Source: Onchidella celtica | Lineage: Eukaryota; Mollusca; Gastropoda; Systellommatophora; Onchidiidae | DNA length: 64,000 bases | Direction: 5' to 3' | Assembly (NCBI GenBank): GCA_963931925.1 | Contig: OZ007575.1 | Location: 32,490,894 to 32,554,893 of the forward strand | Part shown: in pieces, positions 32,022-44,000 of the stretch | How positions within the stretch are numbered: the stretch's first letter is position 1 | Layout: each line of letters opens with the position of its first letter | Notes under the pieces: model-generated | Database searches by the model: none | What the model saw: the letters and a program-made list of their open reading frames with translations, nothing else | What the model was told of the DNA's origin: nothing | Program-made: the position numbers and the translations under genes

Positions 32022-35000
32022 ATGTTCAGACCACGTAAGAAAGTGCTAATTGGACTGCTCGTCTTAGGAGCTTTTCCTGTATGCTATATGGTGTACATGC
32101 TGGCCATTGAAGATGGTAGGTATGGTAGATACAACTGTTGTGCTCAGTGATTGAAAGTATTGTATTTCACACTAAGGTTGTCAAGAGAAATCTGATTAAA
32201 CTATAGGCCAAACATGGCTGTCAATTTCATTTAATAATCTAACAACTCTTTCATTGTCAAGGCTGATGACAATGTTTTAGAACTACCTTTTTGCAGAGTT
32301 ACCATTGTCAGATGGCATTTGTTGGGTCATTTACCAAGTGCCTGACAGGAATCATATCCTCACTTGTGTAGTTTTGTTTGAACTTATAGGTGTTGGTCTG
32401 CCACCCTTTCTAACTTTTTCAGACTTATACCCATCTTATGGGGACAAACTGGCAATAAGTCCTGTAGAGATGCGGGTGGTTGAGAGAATCCATGAGGTGG
32501 AAGAACAGAATCTGGCCCTTCGTAAACAGCTGAGGTAGCTATTGGAATGCGTTTTAATTGTCCTTACTACCAAGTTTTATACCTTAAACCATTCCCAAAT
32601 TTTCTCTTCTTTTTTCTTACTAGATATTTTCATATTGAATTTTGTTTTCAGTATTAAAGCATATTTTGACTTAAAATGCATTGTATTGTGACCTTGCAGT
32701 TGCAAAGTGTAAATTTCATATAGCGTGCGTGTCCCAAGAAAAGTGATCAGAATAACTCAGTTTGTTTAAATTTTTGTTCTCATTATATGAGTAAGAATTT
32801 TGTTACTGAGATATTTTAGAATTTGTATAGGATAGTTCATTCTATACTTATCTCAGTGATAATGCATTTCATAAATGTTTTGCTAATTTTACTGTATCAG
32901 TGCTTTCGGTTTCATTTAAAATTTGAATGTACAAAATTTTACTGAGTTATTGTATCTCTGACTTTTTCACTTTTGAGATAATTTGTGAGTCAAATGCATT
33001 AACTACTCATTTCAGTCAAAACCAAAATGAACTTCTGCGACTCCAGATGACTCTTACAGCCACCAATGGCAGTGCAGCAAAGATGAAGTGTGTAAATGCA
33101 GAACCAGATGTTCCCAAGTGTGAGGTTAGGAGACAAAATTGCACATTAGTTACATCAGAAATTGAATAAAGCTTTAATTCAGCAAAAGATGAACAATGAT
33201 TAGGAAGACAAAGTGCAATAGTGTAAAATTTTGTAGTAATCTGAAGTTTTTAGTGTTTTCTGGTCATCCTGATTTTGATAGTCATCACATTTTTAAAGGA
33301 AAGACTTTTGAGATGCGCACAAATACCATTGTCAAAAAAGTGACTTGAACTTTTCCATTTTCCACAAAATATCATCTTAAGGAAGGAAATGAAGTAGAGG
33401 AGGAGGTAGAATATTTCTCAAATGCACTGGATTGATTTGCATAGCTGCCAACCAGTACGTATTTTACGTATTTACTACGTTTTTTTGGTTCCAGTACGTT
33501 AATACGTTTTTGTGGTGAAAATTATGTTTTTGAAGAATTTCCCCATTTATACGGAGAAAACATATAACTCTAGAGGAGAAAACAAAACCGTAACTTTTGT
33601 ATCTAGGCTAGGCCTACTGCTAATATTAGCACTGGACCTAGCGAATCAACGGGCGCAACCGTAAACACAGCCCTACCGTACCGTGTTATGCCGTACTGCG
33701 TATGCCCGAACTCGCGATAACTTTTGTATCCCCGCCACGGCCCCGCTCAACCAAGCAACAGTAATGTTGCATAATAAGTTATCACGGCATACACCTTCGC
33801 ACGTGTCCACGCGCTTCGGCCGTTCATCGAGCTCGAGTACGTAAGCACGTCGTGTGGGTCAGTCGTACCGTAAACGATGGCGGTCAGTGAGTAAGAACAG
33901 TGGACACATTATTTTTGTGAAGAGGCTTCATTTTATTTCGCCGTTATGTCTTTTTTGGTGTTTTTTTTTTTTCAGTTTTACATAGCTTACAATCATCTTT
34001 GGCGGTGGTAATTCCCGGTAGATCTGGGTCGGCCGTCTTTTAGAATCTTGAACGTAATTGGCGATCACCGATAAACTAGGCCTAGGCTCAGGCGTACGGG
34101 TGTGTCAGTGACGTAAGAAATTGAAATCAAGAGCCCGTGAGCTGGTAAAACAATAGAAAAAGTTCTAGAACTAGAACAATATGGACATGGCTGGTGAAGT
34201 GGCTTCAGTTCTAGATCTATTAGTTACATCTGTCATCTTTTATGCCTAACATGATTTGCGATAATGGATGGATTTATTTTATTTTTAATCGGAAGTCTTT
34301 TCTATCCAACTCATGAGTCATGAAGCCATGAGTCAACATTTAGTGCAAAATATTCAAAGGAATTTCGTTTTGCATCAACATCAAACTTGTCCAATAAATG
34401 CATTGTGAGTCATAAGTCACGTTATCGTGACTTCCAATTTCACCAGTTTCACAAGTCACATGGAGGCAAGTCTGTCATTGTTCAATACTGCCAGAACAAG
34501 TTAGTATGAAAGAGTTATACAATTCTGAGGACAGTTCATATCATAATAGTCATTTCTTTCTTTAGAAACAGAAACAGTGATGATAACAACACATGTATGA
34601 GCATTTGAAACAAAATGTTTGTTTTCTGCTTCTTAAAATCTTATACTGTATTACATTGGGCCTATGTAAAGAGAATAATATTCCATAATGTAACAAAGTG
34701 AGGAAATGATGATTTTTCAATGTTTTTTTGGGGGGAGGGGGGGTGTCGGTGTCTGGTCCGATATCAGGAGTCTGTTTTTAGTTTTTTGAAAGTTGGCAGC
34801 TATGGATTTGATTTTAAGAGATTTCAGCAAGACATATTGTGAGATACAAATGAGTGGTAGATTAGATTTGTTAGCTGATTCTGATGTGGATATGTATTGT
34901 GATTTAGTTTCAGTAAGTGTATACATCATCTTCTCCCAGACTATCCATGTAGCCATTGTGTGTGCTGGCCATAATGCCACAAGAGATGTGGTCACCTTGA

Positions 35001-38000
35001 TCAAATCCATTTTGTTCTACCGTCGCAATCCCCTCCAATTCCACTTCCTCTCAGACTCAGTGGCTGAGCTCATCCTGCGCCATTTGTTTCAGACATGGAA
35101 TGTTGCTGAAGGTGAGTAGAGCTGGTGTTGCATTTACTGAGTGGTCAGTTGGTATCCACTAACACATTGGTTAGTGTACGTCAGTGGGAGGTTCACATAT
35201 CGTCGGTCAGCTGCTGGAGCCTCGTTAAAACTAGTCATTGAGGCTGTTGCTCAGGGGCCGTGGTATTTCACATAAAAAAGTATAGCTGAGCAGGAACACA
35301 ATTAAGCGTTTTCCCTGTTTGGCTTTGACGTTTGTAATTAGTCTACAGATCCCTTACAACAGCTTCAAAGACTAGTTTTAACAAGGTTCCTATAGTCGAC
35401 CGACGATGTACACTTTTCGTAATTTTACCTCTCCTGTCATGTGCAGATTATCTGTGCAGTTTGAAAAGCAACGGTATATTTTATTTGCTTTCTAGGTTTT
35501 CACACTTCATTGAGCCTTGCTGTGTAAGATTGTGGCTTAGAAGCTGTTATAATTTGAAATCCAGTGCTTATAATGAGCTGATGTGTTCCATGACTTATCA
35601 AAAGACTTCACATGGAAGAGAAAAAAAAATTACATTTTGATTTCCTTATTCCTTGCAGTTCAAGTCAGCTTTTATCCTGCTGCATCAGTGGAGGTGAGTT
35701 TCATTTCTCATTTACATTTTTAAATCCAGACCATCATTTATTTATGTGTGTGTTGCATATCTGTCTGATGATTGAGTGTTGTCTGGAGAAATTCCTGGGG
35801 ACAATTAACAAAGATGACTTCCATATATGAAAACATTTCCATTGTCAGATTGAAGGCATCTGAAGTGCATTGAATTTGAGCTCGTGCACGAAAATAATTG
35901 ATCTTCCAAAAATTGCAAAGCATATTTTAGCTGTCAGTCAAGCATGAAATGTAACAATGTGAACAGAAGTCTGACCTGGGTGTGGCCAGACCACTCCCCA
36001 GGTTTAAGGAAGTCGAGGGTTGAAATACTTTTTAGGTGAGGGTTCTGTTCCCCTGAAGAACTGTACTCTCGCTCCCCAAAGCATTCATACAGATTGGTAC
36101 AAATGAATTCGTTCCAGGTGTATTGTGTTGTCCAAATGTCAGAATCAGCATCATTTTCATCTAATTTGTTTTGATTTTTCAGCCTGACATTTCCTGGATT
36201 CCGAACCGCCACTACTCTGGGGTGTTTGGTTTAATGAAGTTGACTCTACCCAAGACATTGCCTGGTCATATGAATAAGGTCTGTTTGTGTGTGTGTATAT
36301 TTGAGAGCATCAAAGCAAGATAACATTTTGACAGAACAATTGTGGAACTTCATTGTTGTCCACTTTCAGAATATCCATGAGGATAATTGATCAGGAATTA
36401 CAAACCGATATTCAGTCAATTCATCAAACTTTTTAGCTGGGGTTGTCTCATTGATAAGTAGCCTCAGTCACATATGGAACTCTTTAAAAGTTATTTCATT
36501 CTAAGTAGCTGTCATATAATTTCACTGCCATCAGACATTTTTATCTTAAAAGCTTTAAAAGATTATAAGAACTTGCAATAAAGAGATGAATGTGACCAGT
36601 AGTGACAATGATATCAGAATCAGGTGTGGTTGACAATGTTGTTTACAAGCCACACCAGCTTTGAACCAAATGATGGATGCAAAACTGTTCACACATTCAA
36701 TGATTCATCTCCTGTTTCACACTGGGGGAAAATTTGCAGTTCCCTACCTTTTGTCTGTGAGTGATTCATAAGGCACTTGTTATATAATTATATACATCTT
36801 TTACTTAGAGCTGATAGTGCACACCTTCTTTTGTTCGTGCTGCAGGTGATTGTCTTGGATACTGATGTCACATTTGCCACTGATATTGCTGAGCTTTGGA
36901 AGATTTTCCGAGTGTTGCGGGGTAAACAGGTCAGTATGTTATTAATATAACATCCATGTGTCAATCATGTACTAGTTCCCATTGGCAGAAAATATCTAAG
37001 GACAAATATTGGTGACACTTGAGTATGACCTGGGTGTAGCCAGAAACCCCCTCCCCCGATGTTTAAGGAAGTCAAGGGCTGAATCACTGTTAGGTGAGGG
37101 TTTTTCCTCCTCTGAAAAACTGTAGTCTCACTTTCCAGACTGTTTATTCATTCCAAACAGCCATTTATTCGCCCAAGTGTTACAGACCCAACCTCTGGAG
37201 ACCAGAGCAGCCAAGATTTCAAGATAGAGGCCTTATTGTTCAGATATTTCTTACACCAAATTGGCTGTAACATATATCAGTTCAGATAGGTCTTGGGTTA
37301 CAAAAGGGCTTTGTACAAAGGTGATATGTCAGCTTTGTGACTGAAGATGTGGTAAGCTGATTTACTTCTGAACAGAACTGTTATAAGTATGGAGATTATG
37401 TTTGCTGTCTGATTTACAAACTGTAGACCCAGACTGGCTAGTGTGTTTACGGCAATCTACAGTGACCTTTTTGACGTAAGTGAGATTGAGCAAGTGACAG
37501 GCTGACTTTTCTGTGTTTAGACATGCAGGTCAACATAACATGTTTACTGCTATCTATATGCAATCCACAGGCGATAGGTTTGGTAGAGAACCAAAGTGAC
37601 TGGTACCTGGGCAAGCTGTGGAAAAATCATCGTCCATGGCCAGCACTGGTGAGTCAACACGACATTTTTCCCCCATTGTTTGTTTGTAGTTAACATCTGA
37701 TAGGATATCATATTGACTATATTAAAGATATCAAATTTATGCTGAAATGTTGTAGACATAGGGAGGTCACCCATATTTCCTTGTAAACTCAGGATGGTTT
37801 TTTGGTAACTTGATTTCATATGTTTTATATTATATGGCACTACATACAATTACAAATACTGTATCTAAGACATGAGAGGGATGGTGGTGGTTTTGTTGAA
37901 ACTTAAGCTCAGTGTTACTAGTCCACTGTTTGCATTGTTAGCCAAACACTTAGGTAGAGTGTCCACCTGGAAGATTCCATACCTCTGCAGGATGTCTTGT

Positions 38001-41000
38001 TCACATCTAGGTCTGAGATTTACTATTTGGAGCTACCAATGTCAATGGTTTGCCAGCACTTTTGTCCCATTGTAAAAAATACATTTCTTTGCTTATTTTA
38101 GGAATTCCTGGGTTTTCCCTATTTCTGCTGCTCACTTTGTGTCTCTGTCTGGTCACTGATCCCATAACCCGCTGGGGTCGTAGGGGCGCTGCAGTGACGA
38201 ACGCTGCACCAGCTGGCTCCATTTGTGGCGGTTGTGGGCGAGTGTCTGGGTTGTGGGAAAGCTCATCTTGGTCCATTCCGCAATGTTGTCTGCCCATTTC
38301 TTCCTCGGTCTGCCTCGCCTTCTCTTCCCCTGCACTGTTCCTTGTAGTATGGTCTTGGAGAGCCCATCTGATCTTGTCACATACCCAAACCGTCTGAGCT
38401 TCCTTTTCTTAACTGTGATGTAACAGTGTACAAACACACATTTATACTTACATGTGTATGTAGTTCAGATGGAGTTCAGCATTTTGCAGAATTTTTCACT
38501 CAAAGCCTTGATCAGAAGTCAAGATTGTGACCTGGTTATTGCTTGTAATTTATGCAGGGTAGGGGTTTCAACACAGGAGTGATATTATTGGACCTGAAGA
38601 TGCTGCGAGAGATTGGCTGGATGCAGATGTGGAGGCTGATAGCAGAGAAGGAACTGATGACCATGCTGTCTGTTTCTTTGGCTGACCAGGTAGGTGGAAA
38701 GGGGCTGTTTACAGTGTCCCAGTGGGTTGTGTGCGTGGTCCCCGTGCAAGAAGATCCAGGGTTTGAGACCCCCTCACCACTCAGGATAATGTTCATTCTA
38801 CCGGAATAGTTTGGATTATCCATCCACCGGGTCAGGTGGCAAGTGGTCAGTAGTGCTTGTCATACACTTAAATAAACAATCGTTAAAAGCACCAGAAATA
38901 TTGGTTTTTTCAGCAACTTCTCAAATTTTTCATACTGTTTGCATACTGGTCACATGGCCACTGGAAGAATCTGAACAACTCTATTTCTCATATTGTTTTT
39001 AAGGTATTCATTCATGATCAGCATGATACCTTGTCATCGATATAAACTCTTGGCATGGAAAAGAGACATAAAACTACAAAATACAAATCATTATTAAAAC
39101 TAGGACAAGGAGAGAGGACCATTTTTGACACTAAGGTGTTAGATGCACTAGTTGACCTGCTGACTCAGGGAATACACATATTATGTGATTTTTATTGTTG
39201 AGTTTTGATCACCAATGTGTAAATTGAGATGCAGAACAAAAATTCTTATCATACTTCTTAATGCCCCGCGAAGAAAATGCGTCTTTTTTTTTTCTGGCTC
39301 AAAATCTCAGAACACTTTCTTCTGTTCACGTCAGTTGCGGCTCACACTAAGCAAAAATTTTTGAAATATTGCGAACTTCAAGACATTTTACAGTATGCCC
39401 ATGCACACCTTTTTGTAGTATTTTAAGAATTTTGTAGAATTTAAGGCTCAGCCTTTCATGATTGCATAGGAGACCTTACTTCCTTTATATTATGATTAAC
39501 TTTGCAAATTTATGACTTGAAAGATGATATTTTAGGGCATCCTTTAGATGTCTTTATGAGGGTATTACAACTACTCTGTCAACCTAATGTTACATTGCAG
39601 GACATCTTCAATGCTGTAATCAAACAACATGACTACCTGGTGTATCGGCTTCCATGTCAGTGGAATGTGCAGCTTAGCATGAACACACAGAGTGAACAGT
39701 GTTACAGTGAGGCTTCAGATCTAAAGGTGAGCCATGTCATAAGGTTTGTGACCAAAGGAGTGTTGTCAGCTGACCTGCAGATCTTTCAGCCATGGTCTGT
39801 GATGAGTTGACCATTAGTATGCTTTAGTATTGCAGCCAATCCATGTCAGCTAGCACTGGTTACTATGTGTATTTTTCTTTTATTTGTTTGTGTGTTTGTT
39901 TTTTGACTTCTGGACTTTTTGTTTTGTTTTTATGACATAAAAATCAGTGAGTCAAAAATATGAATGAGCCACTTACTATCATGACAGAATGCTACATCTT
40001 AAGTTTTATCTCTATTTTATTCATAGCAAGAGCATAATAAAAATATGTCAGTCTAAACAAGATATCTACTGTCTGTGCATTTGAACCCGAGGAAGATGGA
40101 AAAAACGCGCAGAAATTTATTGAGAAAAATTTGTCTGCTCCAAGTTCTTGCATTGGATACAAGGATACTGGCATGGAATCTGAGGAGACTTGCATGACAT
40201 ATGGAGACACTTATAGGGTATAAGGAGATTGTTATGGAGTAAGATTAGGGAAAGCCTTTTGCAGAGACCAATATGGTATGTGGAATGACTATTATTTATA
40301 AGCAGTTGTGAGGTAAAGGTTTATTGGATATTAGTAAACTCACGTAGGATTTTCGGGAATCTGGCACTGCATATGAGGAGACTGCTGCAGATTATAGGGA
40401 GACTGGTAGGCATGAGGAGATTAGTAGGATGACAGGACTGGCGTGATGTGAGAAGCGACGAGTATTACCTGGTATGTCATGTGTTTGTTCCCATCATCAT
40501 TTTTTGATCATGTTCAACAGATCATCCACTGGAATTCACCCATGAAGTTGAAAGTGAAAAATAAACATGTAGAATTTTTTCGGAACATGTACCTGACTTT
40601 CCTGGAGTATGATGGAAATTTGCTGCGGAGGGAGTTGTTTGGCTGTTCCAACAGCTCATCCAATCAAACCCAAGATGTTGTGGTCAGTATTTCTACTTAC
40701 ATGTCAATATGCAGTAAATAGTCATAATTTTCCACATGTAAGCTCATAAACTAGCAAGTATTTTTTAAAACATAAAACGTTATGGTCATTTCTTGAAAGA
40801 TGCAAACTTCTAAGCTGGTCTGTGTTTATATAATACATAAATTGTTACATTCAATTTTTTTTTTACCTTATTTCTTTTGTATACTTCATAAACTGTTCAG
40901 ACCTGCCAGCTGTCTTGGATCTTATGTATTTAGGTTGTAAGAGGGACATGAGATATAATTTGTTTTACAAAAGAGAAATTCCTACCAAGTTTGAGGATAA

Positions 41001-44000
41001 AGGCCAGACCAGTAGTGGTGAAAGTATCCACGTAAACTACTATTACACAGAGAACAGAAAAAGATATGTGACATTGGTCGCAGTGTTCTGTGCCTGTGAT
41101 ATTTCTTCTAATGAAATAACTAACTGATAGTTTCAGCTTCCCTTTATATTGTATGGGTTGAGGTGTCCCTTAATGAGTGGTCATTTACTTTGCCAATCTG
41201 TAAACCCCTCCTGTGGTCATCATTTTCTGTTAGAGTTCAGCTATTGTCCAAAATGCCCTCAAGATGAGAGTTAATACCGTATGATTACTGCAGGTGGAAA
41301 GAGCAAATATGTTATAGGAAAATCAATGCAATTCAGTCTAAAGAAATTGAATTTTTGGTTTGAAAAAGTTATAAGTATTTTGTGAGTTGAATCCAAAAAG
41401 TAGCAGAAAGAAAATGTTTTTCGCAAAGCTCCATGTTAGAAAGTAACAGTATGAAAAATGTACAGTGAATGTTGACCTGGCAGTTCTTGTAATAATGTGT
41501 ATGATCTTTACTGCTGACTATCTGGTTAAAACATTTCTAGCTGAGTGATCATACTGAGGATGATGACTGTTACGACTTCCGTGCAGAGAAAGAGTTGGTC
41601 CATCGCACACATCTGTACTACTTGGACTACAAAGATGTTGCAGTTAGTGATGATGATGTCACTTTGGTGCTGCAGTTGTCCATGGACAGGCTACAGGTGA
41701 GATCGACCGCCATCAAATCGACAGTCTGTGGCACAAGTTGGTCAAGTCTAGAAAGATCAACTTTATAGGCAGAAGAAAAAAATGATTAAAGGTCGAAGGG
41801 GAAAATTGAGAGGAATGTTTTGAGTACAGTGTATTTTTTTAAAATTGCTTTGGCAAGAAATTTTCACTCATGGTATAGAATGAGGCACGGCTGTTTAAAT
41901 CGCCTCGAAAGCGGTATTCTAGTTGCCGACCGAAATCCCCCGCCGACCTCCCGCGATGCGGTCATAAATCACCTGTCAGCCGTGTGCACATCCGTGACGG
42001 CATGCCGATCCCTGGCCAGGCCTGAGTAATACGATTCCATCAATTTTCGCATACCTTTGCAACGTAATATCTTCCGATCTAATGATGCTAGAGCACCATG
42101 CGAGATCTCATTTTAAACGTCAGGATTTTACCGACAAGACGATATAATTTTTGCTCCTTACTTTACAAAATTGTGGAACTTATCGACGGATATTTGCAGT
42201 GTGTATTTTTTAGAGATTGAAATTTGATTTTCAACAATAAGTCACTTTGATCATCAATACCTTACACATGCCACCTTTAATTTCAATATAAAATCTATGT
42301 TTTGATAGCACAAAGGTTAATCTCTAACCTGTGCAAGTTTGATGTGTACGAAAATTCTGTGTGATTTTTTTATGATTTTTTAAAAAGTGCGAGTTAATCG
42401 ACGTGGTTCTGTGTCATTTTTTGGTGTGTATTTTTTGCAGTTTGTTCGATAATTAATATTGCAAAATGGAGCACCACGATGAACGTGTACACGTTGAGCG
42501 TCTCCATCAACTGTGTAGGACATGCGGTGGGAGGACACTAACCAAACAACAAAAACGGCAAAAGCGAAATGCAAAGAACTGCACGGACTTTGAGAGTGAC
42601 ATTTTGCTTGTTTTTGGTGTGTCCACCACCGGTGACTTGAATAACATTCATTCATCAACCATTTGTTTCTCGTGTGTGGACAAGATAAGACATGTTAAAC
42701 GCCTTTCTCTCAAAGGAACTATCATTAAGGCCAGGAAGTTGGCTCAGGAAAGCGCGCATTTATGGACTGAATTTCAGCCAGACATGAAGGCCGCAGACTG
42801 TGCATCATGCACACATTACTTGGAGACTGGTTTGGGCAGTAGACACGTTTCAACAGATTCCAAAACACATCCAGACAGACACCAGGCAACAATTTCCACA
42901 ACAACAGCAACATGTTCAGTCACTACACTACAAGACGTAATCCCCCCATCGATGACACATTGTCATAGTTCAACATGCGAGGACACAACATCAACACAAA
43001 CTATTGCATCATATACAGCACAGGACACAAACCACCACGACATAATGGAAACCACATCAGCTACATTACAAGACACACCCGACCTATCAGAAATATATAG
43101 CACAACATGCGAGGACACAACAGCACCAACAGAATACACGCCGTCATCTAGCAGTGGCCTTAATGAGGCGGAGTTGAGCGGCCCCCCTATTGCTACATCA
43201 ACGCCGCACAAACCTACAAAGCTTACGAAAGACAGCAACATATCACCAGCATTTAAACACGACAAGTTATTTTCTCATTCATTTGACAACATTCTTGACA
43301 AACACAACATTACACCTCAGTCATACCATAGCCGTTCATTCATCGGAAACCACTGCCACAAATACATCACTGCTAAAGTTTATAAAGACATCACTTTATT
43401 TATTATCAAGAAAACGCAGGAAAACACACACAAACAGAGCATACTCACCATGGCTTTCGTCTTGCGGGACAAATTTAATGAGATAAACGAAGCATACGCC
43501 AAAGTCCACACTTTAATTTCACATGGAAAACCTGTGCCACCCGACAACATTCCACACATTCAAACTTGCATTGCTAGGTACATGGAATTGTTCAGGTGTT
43601 CTTTCCCCAACAAAGTCATACCTAAACAACATTTTCTAGAGAAGCACTGCCTTCCCTGGATATAGAAATACGGGTTTGGTTTGGCACTACATGGTGAGCA
43701 AGGGGGCGAGCTCATTCACGCTTCTGTGGCCAAGCTAGAAAGACGGGCAGCAGCCATCAAAAACAAACAACATCAACTTCAACTCATCATCCAATCACAA
43801 CATCTACAAACCTCCCCAGAACTCCAAGCATGTGCTCCACCAGTCAAACGAAGGAAGACAAAATCTTAATCTGTGATACCGGTACTATTTATTATTTCAT
43901 TGTTATTAATTATTTGTGATACGTATGTGTTGGTGGGTTAAGTGCAAGCTTGATGCGACAGTGAGGAAAACGAAAAACGATTGTTCAAACTCAAATAACT

